Below are positions 7,900 through 13,364 of a DNA stretch of 13,364 nt, piece after piece (within the stretch, counting starts at the first letter, position 1; each line of letters begins with the position of its first letter). This DNA comes from an uncultured Oscillibacter sp. (lineage in GTDB: Bacteria > Bacillota > Clostridia > Oscillospirales > Oscillospiraceae). The stretch is taken from NCBI GenBank assembly GCA_900544615.1, contig UQVS01000031.1, positions 1 to 13,364 of the forward strand, read 5' to 3'. The notes under the pieces were generated by a model that worked only from the letters and a program-made list of their open reading frames with translations, was not told the origin of the DNA and searched no databases. The translations under genes and the position numbers were made by a program.

Positions 7900-7921
7900 T
7901 AATAGGATTGTTTTCCTATTA
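7900..7921. promoter_or_regulatory. Inverted repeat, candidate Rrf2 operator
   Basis: TAATAGGA and TCCTATTA form a perfect 8-base inverted repeat around a 6-base spacer. The spacer coincides with the -35 position of the Rrf2 gene promoter, so binding would block it. A further TAATAGG lies at 7933-7939 and a near match at 7849-7855 by the cysK -10. This fits autoregulation plus cysK control by the Rrf2 protein, but the link is inferred. Confidence 0.55.
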
Positions 7922-7936
7922 ACCATGTTGTATAAT
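7908..7936 (+). promoter_or_regulatory. Promoter of the Rrf2 regulator gene
   Basis: TATAAT (7931-7936) lies 17 bases after TTGTTT (7908-7913, 3 of 6). Transcription would start about 20 bases before the start codon. The -35 is inside the inverted repeat described at 7900-7921. Confidence 0.65.
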
Positions 7937-7964
7937 AGGTTTATCGAAGCAAGGAGGCATTCTC

Positions 7965-8396
7965 ATGTTGATTTCAACCAAGGGGCGCTATGCGCTGCGG
8001 GTGATGATCGATCTGGCCGAACACCAGACGGAGGGGTATATTCCCCTGAAAACCATCGCCCAGCGGCAGGGCATCTCAGAAAAATATCTGGAAAGCATCA
8101 TCAAACTACTGGTCAAGGCCCAGCTGCTCAGCGGCGTCCGCGGCAAGGGCGGCGGCTACAGACTGACGAAAACGCCGGAACAGTACACCGCAGGGCAGAT
8201 CCTGCGGCTGACGGAAGAATCTCTTGCCCCGGTAGCCTGTCTGGAACCGGGCGCATCGGCCTGTTCCCATGCGGCGGAATGCCGCACGCTGTCTCTCTGG
8301 CAGGGGCTGGATCAGGCCATCAACAGCTATCTGGACGGCATTACGCTGGAGGATCTGATGCGCCGGGGCGACGCCGGTGACGATTATGTAATCTGA
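7965..8396 (+). CDS. Rrf2 family transcriptional regulator (IscR/CymR-like)
   Basis: The 143-residue protein starts MLISTKGRYALRVMIDLA, the typical Rrf2 N-terminus, with a winged helix covering about 1-70 (TIAQRQGISEKYLESIIKLL recognition region and the wing GVRGKGGGYRL). Three cysteines at 92, 100 and 106 (CX7CX5C) lie where IscR and other Rrf2 proteins bind an Fe-S cluster, so it may sense Fe-S status; CymR of Bacillus lacks such ligands. Divergence from cysK suggests control of sulfur assimilation or cysteine supply. No iscS or iscU follows; the gene is monocistronic. The ATG follows AAGGAGG at 7 bases. Confidence 0.92.
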   Translation: MLISTKGRYALRVMIDLAEHQTEGYIPLKTIAQRQGISEKYLESIIKLLVKAQLLSGVRGKGGGYRLTKTPEQYTAGQILRLTEESLAPVACLEPGASACSHAAECRTLSLWQGLDQAINSYLDGITLEDLMRRGDAGDDYVI

Positions 8397-8472
8397 CGGT
8401 TCCCCTTCCGGGCAGCGGCTCTGCGATGCTTCCTTCCCACCGCGCAGCATTTTCAGTTTCAACGACAGCAGC

Positions 8473-8506
8473 AAAACGCGGCCAGCAATGCTGGCCGCGT
8501 TTTTTT
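8473..8506. terminator. Bidirectional terminator between the Rrf2 gene and putP
   Basis: An 11-base-pair perfect stem (ACGCGGCCAGC/GCTGGCCGCGT, loop AAT) has a T run on the right and AAAA on the left. It can therefore end the plus-strand Rrf2 transcript and, less strongly, the minus-strand putP transcript. Confidence 0.9.
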
Positions 8507-8541
8507 ACGGGTTTTATGGAGGCTGGAGCCGCCCGGAAAAG

Positions 8542-10080
8542 TCACCGCTTTCCCCGGATCTCCTCAAAGATATCAGTCACTGCCTTTTCCGGCGCAGGGG
8601 TGGCCAGAGACACCACCACCAGCACAATGCAGTTGACAATGAAGGCGGGCAGCAGCTCATAGATGCCCCATGCGCCGCCGATCGGCGCGATCAGGTACTT
8701 CCAGACGAATACCATCACGCCGCCGGAGATCATGCCGGCCAGAGCGCCCCACTTATTGGCCCGCTTCCAGAACAGAGCAAACAGGATCACCGGGCCGAAC
8801 GCTGCGCCGAAGCCCGCCCACGCAAAGGACACCACCCGGAACACGGAGCTGTTGGGATCCCATGCCAGAAACACGCTGATCAGTGCAATGATCACAACGG
8901 TGACGCGCGCGGCCAGCATGGCCGTCTTTTCGCTGAGCTTCATGCCAAGGAAGCCCTGCATCAGATCCTGAGACACGCTGGAAGCCGCCGTCAGCAGCTG
9001 GGAATCGGCCGTGGACATGGTGGCCGCCAGAATGCCGGAGAGGATAATGCCCGCAATGATCGCCAGAAGCGCACCGTGCTGGCTCATCAGGTGAGAAAGC
9101 TGGATAATGACCGTTTCCGCATCGGCGCTGGTGGTCAGGAAGGGGATCTTGCCCGCTACAGACACGCTGTAACCAATGATGCCGATGAACACGGCAATGC
9201 ACATGGAGATCACCACCCAGACCGTGGCGATCCGGCGGGAATCGTTGAGCTTTTTCTCCTCCTCAATGGCCATAAACCGCAGCAGGATATGGGGCATCCC
9301 AAAGTAGCCCAGTCCCCACGCAAGGGTGGACACAATGCTCAGGCCGCCGAAGGAAGCCGCCGTGCCGGTGGCCGCGTCGTAGCCCTCGGTCAGATTCAGG
9401 TAGCCCGGCAGCGCACTGGCGTTGTCGATCACCGTTGTCAGGCCGCCGGCCTGATGGATCCCGAAGAGTACCACGGCGATCAGGGCGATGGTCATGAAAA
9501 TGGACTGGATCAGATCGGTGAAGGAAACCGCCATGAAGCCGCCCATCACCGTGTAGCCGATCACCACGATGGCGCCTACGATCATGGCGGTGTGGTAATT
9601 CACGCCGAACAGGCTGTTGAACAGCGTGCCGATGGCCTTGAAGCCGGAGGCGGTGTAGGGAATGAAGAACACCAGAATCACCACGGCGGCGATGCAGGAA
9701 AGGCGGTTCTTTTCATCCCCGAAACGGCGGGAGAAGAAGTCCGGAACGGTAATGGCGCCAATCCGGGCAGAATACCGCCGCAGACGCCGGGCCACGATCA
9801 GCCAGTTCAGATAGGTGCCGCCAGCCAGACCGATGCAGGTCCATGTGACCTCCGGTAAGCCGCAGAGATAGGCCAGCCCCGGCAGACCCATCAGCAAGTA
9901 GCTGCTCATGTCGCTGGCCTCGGCGCTCATGGCGGTAACAAGCGGCCCCATCTTGCGGCCGCCCAGATAGAAATCATCCGAACTGCCGCTTCCTTTCTTG
10001 CCGTAATAGACGCCTACCAGCACCATACCCGTCAGGTAGAGTACAATGGTGGCGACGATCATGATCGATGCGCTTTCCAT
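8542..10080 (-). CDS. putP: Sodium/proline symporter
   Basis: The 512-residue, roughly 13-helix membrane protein belongs to the sodium:solute symporter family and takes up proline with Na+. Helix II carries MSAEASDMSSYLLMGLPG (51-68); Asp57 and Ser59 correspond to the Na+-binding Asp55 and Ser57 of E. coli PutP. AWGLGYFGMPHILLRFMAIE (254-273) and STADSQLLTAASS (356-368) are further PutP motifs, the latter including the helix IX Ser/Thr Na+ ligands. The ATG follows AAGGAG at 9 bases. It is preceded by a long inverted repeat and lies downstream of a TetR-type gene in the same orientation but with a gap of 218 bases, so it probably has its own promoter. Confidence 0.95.
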   Translation of the reverse strand: MESASIMIVATIVLYLTGMVLVGVYYGKKGSGSSDDFYLGGRKMGPLVTAMSAEASDMSSYLLMGLPGLAYLCGLPEVTWTCIGLAGGTYLNWLIVARRLRRYSARIGAITVPDFFSRRFGDEKNRLSCIAAVVILVFFIPYTASGFKAIGTLFNSLFGVNYHTAMIVGAIVVIGYTVMGGFMAVSFTDLIQSIFMTIALIAVVLFGIHQAGGLTTVIDNASALPGYLNLTEGYDAATGTAASFGGLSIVSTLAWGLGYFGMPHILLRFMAIEEEKKLNDSRRIATVWVVISMCIAVFIGIIGYSVSVAGKIPFLTTSADAETVIIQLSHLMSQHGALLAIIAGIILSGILAATMSTADSQLLTAASSVSQDLMQGFLGMKLSEKTAMLAARVTVVIIALISVFLAWDPNSSVFRVVSFAWAGFGAAFGPVILFALFWKRANKWGALAGMISGGVMVFVWKYLIAPIGGAWGIYELLPAFIVNCIVLVVVSLATPAPEKAVTDIFEEIRGKR

Positions 10081-10146
10081 AGTAATGATCTCCTTTGTCT
10101 TTGCGAAGGGAACCGTACCCCTCTCATTTTTGAATGAACAAGGTAA

Positions 10147-10175
10147 ATCTTAGCATAATCATAACAAGAATGAAA
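10147..10175 (-). promoter_or_regulatory. Possible putP promoter
   Basis: TAAGAT (10147-10152) with the extended -10 TGC just upstream could drive putP; the -35 position at 17-base spacing (TTTCAT) is poor. It lies just downstream of the inverted repeat at 10178-10215. Confidence 0.4.
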
Positions 10176-10177
10176 TA

Positions 10178-10215
10178 CAGAACGGTGTATAGAATCTACT
10201 CTACACACCGTTCTG
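10178..10215 (-). repeat. 38-base inverted repeat between the TetR-type gene and putP
   Basis: Sixteen-base arms (CAGAACGGTGTATAGA and its near complement) flank ATCTAC. The single mismatch becomes a G.U pair only in the minus-strand RNA, which favours a hairpin in the minus-direction transcript, downstream of the TetR-type gene. The U-rich tail (TATTTCATTCTTGTT) is interrupted, so it is either a weak terminator of the TetR-type gene or an operator just upstream of the putP promoter. Confidence 0.65.
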
Positions 10216-10298
10216 CTATTACTGCTGTTTTTCTTTTTATATCATAAAAAATTGGCAAGAATATTCTATAGAAAACTGGTAGGAATAAAAAATAAATT

Positions 10299-10889
10299 TT
10301 AAAGTTCTGCCCGAAAGCTCTTCAAAAACAGGGGCGTCATCTTGTCCGCATAGGTCACAAGCGAATAATCGCCGCTGCACAGGCACCAGTCATACAGCTG
10401 AGCCCGTTCCCACATGGCAAAAGCCTTCACAATCTCATCCACCGTCAGATCCGGGCGGAACTCCCCCCGTTCCACTCCCTGCCGGACGATTTGCCGCAGC
10501 AGCCGGAAATAAACGCGGTTGCGATCCAGCAGATGCTTTTCGCCCCGCGCCAGCAGCTGGGTGGACAGCAGCCGGGTCAGCAGGTCAATGGACACGCTGG
10601 ACTCGATCATGGCATACAGCTCATGGTTGATATAGACCAGCGTCTCAATGGCCTCTCTTTCAGGATCCAGCGTCGGCTTCAGTTCCTCATACTTTTCGTC
10701 AAGCACATACGCCAGCGTCCCCATCAGGGCGTCCTTGCCGTCAAAATAGTGATAGAACGAGCCTTTGGAGGTGCCGGACTCAAAAACGATGTCCTCCACC
10801 GTGGTTTCCTCATACCCCTGCTCATAAAAGAGCTTCCACGCTGCGGAAATGATCCGGCCCTTGGTGTTGCGGCTGTTTTTCTTTGCCAT
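10299..10889 (-). CDS. TetR/AcrR family transcriptional regulator
   Basis: The 196-residue protein has the TetR N-terminal helix-turn-helix in about residues 8-55, with RIISAAWKLFYEQGYEETTV, EDIVFESGTSKGSFYHYF and DGKDAL, followed by an all-helical ligand and dimer domain without recognisable ligand motifs. I chose the ATG at 10889, preceded by GGGAGG at 7 bases; an in-frame ATG at 10910 would lie upstream of that site. It is divergent from the glutamine amidotransferase gene and upstream of putP. Targets may be itself and either neighbour; nothing in the sequence settles this. Confidence 0.92.
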   Translation of the reverse strand: MAKKNSRNTKGRIISAAWKLFYEQGYEETTVEDIVFESGTSKGSFYHYFDGKDALMGTLAYVLDEKYEELKPTLDPEREAIETLVYINHELYAMIESSVSIDLLTRLLSTQLLARGEKHLLDRNRVYFRLLRQIVRQGVERGEFRPDLTVDEIVKAFAMWERAQLYDWCLCSGDYSLVTYADKMTPLFLKSFRAEL

Positions 10890-10928
10890 TGGAGAACCTC
10901 CCTGTGCCATTTATGACGTAATGTGTTT

Positions 10929-10958
10929 ATTATAGCACGGTAATCCCCGGCACAGCAA
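10929..10958 (-). promoter_or_regulatory. Promoter of the TetR-type gene
   Basis: TATAAT (10929-10934) with extended -10 TGC lies 18 bases after TTGCTG (3 of 6). Around the predicted start, ATGACGTAAT (10913-10922) is a near palindrome that could be an operator for autorepression, but this is weak. Confidence 0.6.
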
Positions 10959-11058
10959 GACAGAACCGGGAAACACCGCCGCACACCCATGCCCGAAATC
11001 CGCATAGAATAGGCAGAGCCTTGCATTCAGGCAGGGCAAGGATAAAAGGGGGCGTCCC

Positions 11059-11685
11059 ATGTCGCTCAAGGTCTGTATTCCCGGCGATGCCGGAACCTAT
11101 CGGAACTATCGCGCCGCTGTGCAAAAAGCCGGCGGCATTCCCTGCTTTCACACCGCGCCGGAGGTTTGCGACTGTCTCCTGCTGCCCGGCGGCGGTGATC
11201 TGGAGCCTTGGCGGTATAGGCAGGCCAACACCGCCAGCCGCAATCTGGAGCCAGACCGCGACGCGCTGGAATGGAGCCTGCTGGCGCATTTCCTTTCCCG
11301 TAAAAAGCCGATCCTTGGCGTGTGCCGGGGGATGCAGGTCATCAACGTATTTTTCGGTGGCGATCTGGTGCAGGATTGGCCCGGCCACAGCGCCGCAGAC
11401 GGCGCAGACCGCCTCCACGCCATCAAAACTGCGCCGTCCCGCCTGCGGGCGCTATACGGAACGCACTGCATCGTCAACAGCAGTCACCATCAGGTGGTAG
11501 GACAGTTGGGTGACCATCTGGAGCCGCTACAATGGGCGGATGATGGCGCAGTGGAAGCGCTCCGCCACCGAACGCTGCCGGTGTGGGGCGTCCAGTGGCA
11601 CCCGGAACGCCTGTCCGCCTCCGACCGCAGACTGCCTGACGGTCTTTTGCTCTACCGTGCCTTTCTTTCCGGCGGGCTTTTGTAA
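11059..11685 (+). CDS. Class I glutamine amidotransferase, gamma-glutamyl-GABA hydrolase type
   Basis: The 208-residue protein is a peptidase C26-type class I amidotransferase like PuuD. It has LLLPGGGDLEPWRY (41-54), the nucleophile elbow LGVCRGMQVINVFFGG (86-101, Cys89), VNSSHHQ (139-145) and the catalytic pair in GVQWHPE (His181, Glu183). By family it should cleave gamma-glutamyl bonds of small compounds, for example gamma-glutamyl-GABA. It is slightly short for the family (about 230-255), mostly through a brief N-terminus. The ATG follows AAAGGGGG. No other polyamine or GABA gene is nearby, so its pathway is unknown. A decayed mobile-element-like gene begins right after its stop codon. 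Confidence 0.88.
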   Translation: MSLKVCIPGDAGTYRNYRAAVQKAGGIPCFHTAPEVCDCLLLPGGGDLEPWRYRQANTASRNLEPDRDALEWSLLAHFLSRKKPILGVCRGMQVINVFFGGDLVQDWPGHSAADGADRLHAIKTAPSRLRALYGTHCIVNSSHHQVVGQLGDHLEPLQWADDGAVEALRHRTLPVWGVQWHPERLSASDRRLPDGLLLYRAFLSGGLL

Positions 11686-11687
11686 GA

Positions 11688-12820
11688 AACGTTTTGCCAT
11701 TTGCCGATGACGGGCTGCCGCTTCGTCTGGCTGGGGAGAAGCCGAGTCTGATTCAGGAGGCCGAGAAAGCCCTGAACCGGGTACGGGCCAAGATCAGCGG
11801 CGACGTTCAGGAAAGAGCCTTTGCGGAAGCGCGGGGGACGCTGGACGCCATGGAACGCCGGTTTGAGGAGGCGCTGAGGAGTAATCCAGCGCAGGAGAGC
11901 GCCGCTCAGGACCGGTATGAGGTCAGCGATTCTGAAGCAGAGTCCTTGCAGAACCGGCAGGCGGAAGGATGGGGAGACGGACCAAACGTCTGCTGCGGTT
12001 CGGTCTGCCCCGGTGCCGCAGAGGAATACACCGGATAAACAGGTCAGCCAGGCGGTCCGCACGGTGATGGGCGCGTAGGCCATCCTGAAAAGCCGGGTTC
12101 CGGAGATCGTGGACGCCGTACAGGACGGGACGCTGTCCTTCACGCCGGACTCCAACCAGAGCCAGATCCGGCGGGCCAACGGCACGCTGCGGACAAAGGG
12201 CTGGGCGAAGGCGCTGGCAGACTGGACCGCCGATGTGCGGGAGGGCAAGTGCGGGGACGAGCAGGTGGCGCTGGGTGCGGCCCTTCTGAATCAGGCAGGC
12301 AACAGCAAAGCCAGTGGAACAGAGTATCTGGACATTCTCTCCGACTACGTGACCATGATGCACAACGCCGGTAAGGGATTGCAGGCCGGGAAACTCCTCC
12401 AGCAGCTGACGCCTGACGGCAAGCTGTATATGGCGGAAAAGGCCGTGCAGAACCTCAATGGCAAGCTCCGCAGCCGGAAAAGCCCGAAAGCCCGGCACAC
12501 GGAGGACGCTGCGCTTAATGACATCATCGACGTCCGCGATACCGCGCTCCAGACGATCAGCGACATCTTTGACGCGCTGGTGGCTGACAAGGAGCGCACC
12601 GACCACGGGGTTCCCGTTGAGGACTGGGCAAAGGAAATGATGAGGCTATCAGCGGAAGCAAGGCCCTCCAGATCATGAATACATCTATGATATGCCGGGT
12701 CTGACCGATCAGGAGCGTTCCACGCTGGCCGAACAGTTCGCCAGCAAGTCCTTGACCGGCTACTCCGAACAGAAAGTTCGACGCGAACTGGAGAAGATGC
12801 GGAAGCAGGCAGGGAAGTAA
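11688..12820 (+). pseudogene. Decayed fragment of a large phage/integrative-element protein
   Basis: Coding-like sequence continues through several frames. The first part (about 11688-11970) reads PFADDGLPLRLAGEKPSLIQ onward with coiled-coil-like acidic helices. It then shifts by +1 into a frame holding an in-frame TAG at 12076 and the stretch KGWAKALADWTADVREGK, LDILSDYVTMMHNAGKGLQA and LTPDGKLYMAEKAVQNLN. After two further single-base losses near 12645 and 12677 it ends with EYIYDMPGLTDQERSTLAEQ and TGYSEQKVRRELEKMRKQAG, then TAA. The middle resembles, from memory, very large multidomain proteins of Clostridia prophages or integrative elements. There is no start codon with a ribosome site, so it is 5'-truncated as well. 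Sequencing error is a less likely alternative given four lesions. Confidence 0.6.
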
Positions 12821-12829
12821 ACCACGCAC

Positions 12830-12864
12830 AAGAGGCAGGCGGGAAACCGTCTGCCTCTTTTCTT
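12830..12864 (+). terminator. Intrinsic terminator after the decayed gene
   Basis: A 13-base-pair stem (AAGAGGCAGGCGG/CCGTCTGCCTCTT with one G.U pair) and GAAA loop is followed by TTTTCTT. It starts 10 bases past the final TAA of the decayed frame and was probably its native terminator. Confidence 0.88.
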
Positions 12865-12907
12865 ATGTCCGGGGTTCCCGGATGCAGGTCGTGTCATACG
12901 AGGACAT
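12863..12907 (-). CDS. Possible 14-codon ORF framed by an inverted repeat
   Basis: MSSYDTTCIREPRT is encoded behind an ideal AGGAGG at 7 bases (12915-12920). Its start codon region TTCTTATGTCC and its stop region GGACATAAGAA are perfectly complementary, so the ORF would sit inside a hairpin that hides its own start codon. The frame is open upstream to 13051, but without another good ribosome site. No clear promoter is seen on this strand. I do not recognise it; it could be a leader peptide, a mobile-element remnant, or chance. Confidence 0.3.
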   Translation of the reverse strand: MSSYDTTCIREPRT

Positions 12908-12920
12908 AAGAAGACCTCCT

Positions 12921-13162
12921 ACAGCCTGATACAGCGCAGGTGGTTTTGCCTTCATTTTACGACCAGAATTATGTAAACTTGTGATTGGAAATAAATGGCG
13001 ATTCCCCGTGCAACTTTTTGCAACTTTCTGCAGCCTTACGTAGCCGGGCACAGCCGAATCGGGCGTAATATCTGATGATCTCCGGTTACCTCATAAGCCC
13101 CTCTAATGTTCCCGCCGTGCGAATAAATCCTTCATTTTCTGCAATATTTTTTCGTCAAGTGC
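12921..13162. other. Non-coding stretch before the tRNA pair
   Basis: About 240 bases with lower GC than the genes around. It contains a short repeat of TGCAACTTT-like sequence (about 13009-13027) but no supported gene, tRNA remnant or attachment site. Confidence 0.4.
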
Positions 13163-13191
13163 TTGACATTTCAGCCTTTCCGTGTTATTCT
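13163..13191 (+). promoter_or_regulatory. Promoter of the tRNA-Gly/Arg run
   Basis: TTGACA (13163-13168), 17 bases, then TATTCT (13186-13191). It lies about 33 bases upstream of the tRNA-Gly 5' end, with T/A-rich sequence upstream of the -35. Confidence 0.85.
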
Positions 13192-13223
13192 TACAAAGCT
13201 GACGATTCCTCGGAGGGCTTTAT

Positions 13224-13298
13224 GCAGGTGTAGCACAATGGTCAGGGCACCAGCCTTCCAAGCTGGGGATGCGGGTTCGATTCCCGTCACCTGCTCCA
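13224..13298 (+). tRNA. tRNA-Gly (TCC)
   Basis: A complete cloverleaf: acceptor GCAGGTG/CACCTGC, anticodon stem CCAGC/GCTGG around the loop CTTCCAA (anticodon TCC, reads Gly GGA), T loop TTCGATT, discriminator T and encoded CCA. Confidence 0.97.
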
Positions 13299-13303
13299 AA
13301 TCT

Positions 13304-13364
<61 letters not shown>

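Noticed and set aside
6770..8380. 536-codon open frame on the plus strand across cysK and the Rrf2 gene
   Set aside because: It is antisense to cysK, crosses the divergent promoter region, and then runs out of frame through the Rrf2 gene.
8488..9858. 456-codon open frame antisense to putP
   Set aside because: The His/Gly/Asp-rich shadow protein starts inside the terminator, whereas the putP frame has full family motifs.

Overview
The window looks like a chromosomal segment of a moderately GC-rich Gram-positive anaerobe, most likely a Clostridia member of the Oscillospiraceae/Ruminococcaceae type. This rests on strong AGGAGG-type ribosome binding sites, a YerC/YecD TrpR-like regulator, a tandem glycine riboswitch ahead of an AgcS symporter, a CymR/IscR-like Rrf2 regulator divergent from cysK, and near-consensus housekeeping promoters. 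The taxonomic guess is inference; no rRNA is present.

Layout. At the left edge a minus-strand tRNA pair (Val-TAC, then Asp-GTC cut by the window edge) is driven by an exact TTGACA-17-TATAAT promoter. Next comes a minus-strand operon, read right to left: YerC-like regulator, class I SAM methyltransferase (4-base overlap), hslO (Hsp33). A divergent plus-strand gene encodes a DUF3298/RsiV-like protein. It converges on an AgcS-family sodium:amino acid symporter, which lies behind a long leader with a two-aptamer glycine riboswitch and an intrinsic terminator. Divergent from that leader is fumC (class II fumarase) with its own promoter and terminator. cysK (minus) and an Rrf2 regulator with three Cys (plus) share a 244-base regulatory region with perfect promoter boxes and repeated TAATAGG/CCTATTA half-sites. 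putP (Na+/proline symporter) and a TetR-type regulator follow on the minus strand, separated by a long inverted repeat. A class I glutamine amidotransferase of the gamma-glutamyl-GABA hydrolase type reads to the right.

From about 11.69 kb to 12.82 kb lies a decayed reading frame (frameshifts and an in-frame amber codon) that resembles part of the very large multidomain proteins of Clostridia prophages or integrative elements. It is followed by a terminator, a curious 14-codon ORF framed by an inverted repeat, and a promoter driving tRNA-Gly(TCC) and tRNA-Arg(TCT), the latter cut by the right edge.

Functionally most of the window is ordinary core metabolism and transport (glycine/alanine uptake, proline uptake, fumarate, cysteine synthesis, redox chaperone). 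I did not find a convincing new multi-gene system. The points most worth a second look are regulatory: the riboswitch with its candidate antiterminator, the cysK/Rrf2 intergenic operators and leader, the putP inverted repeat, and the hairpin-framed mini-ORF next to the decayed mobile-element gene.
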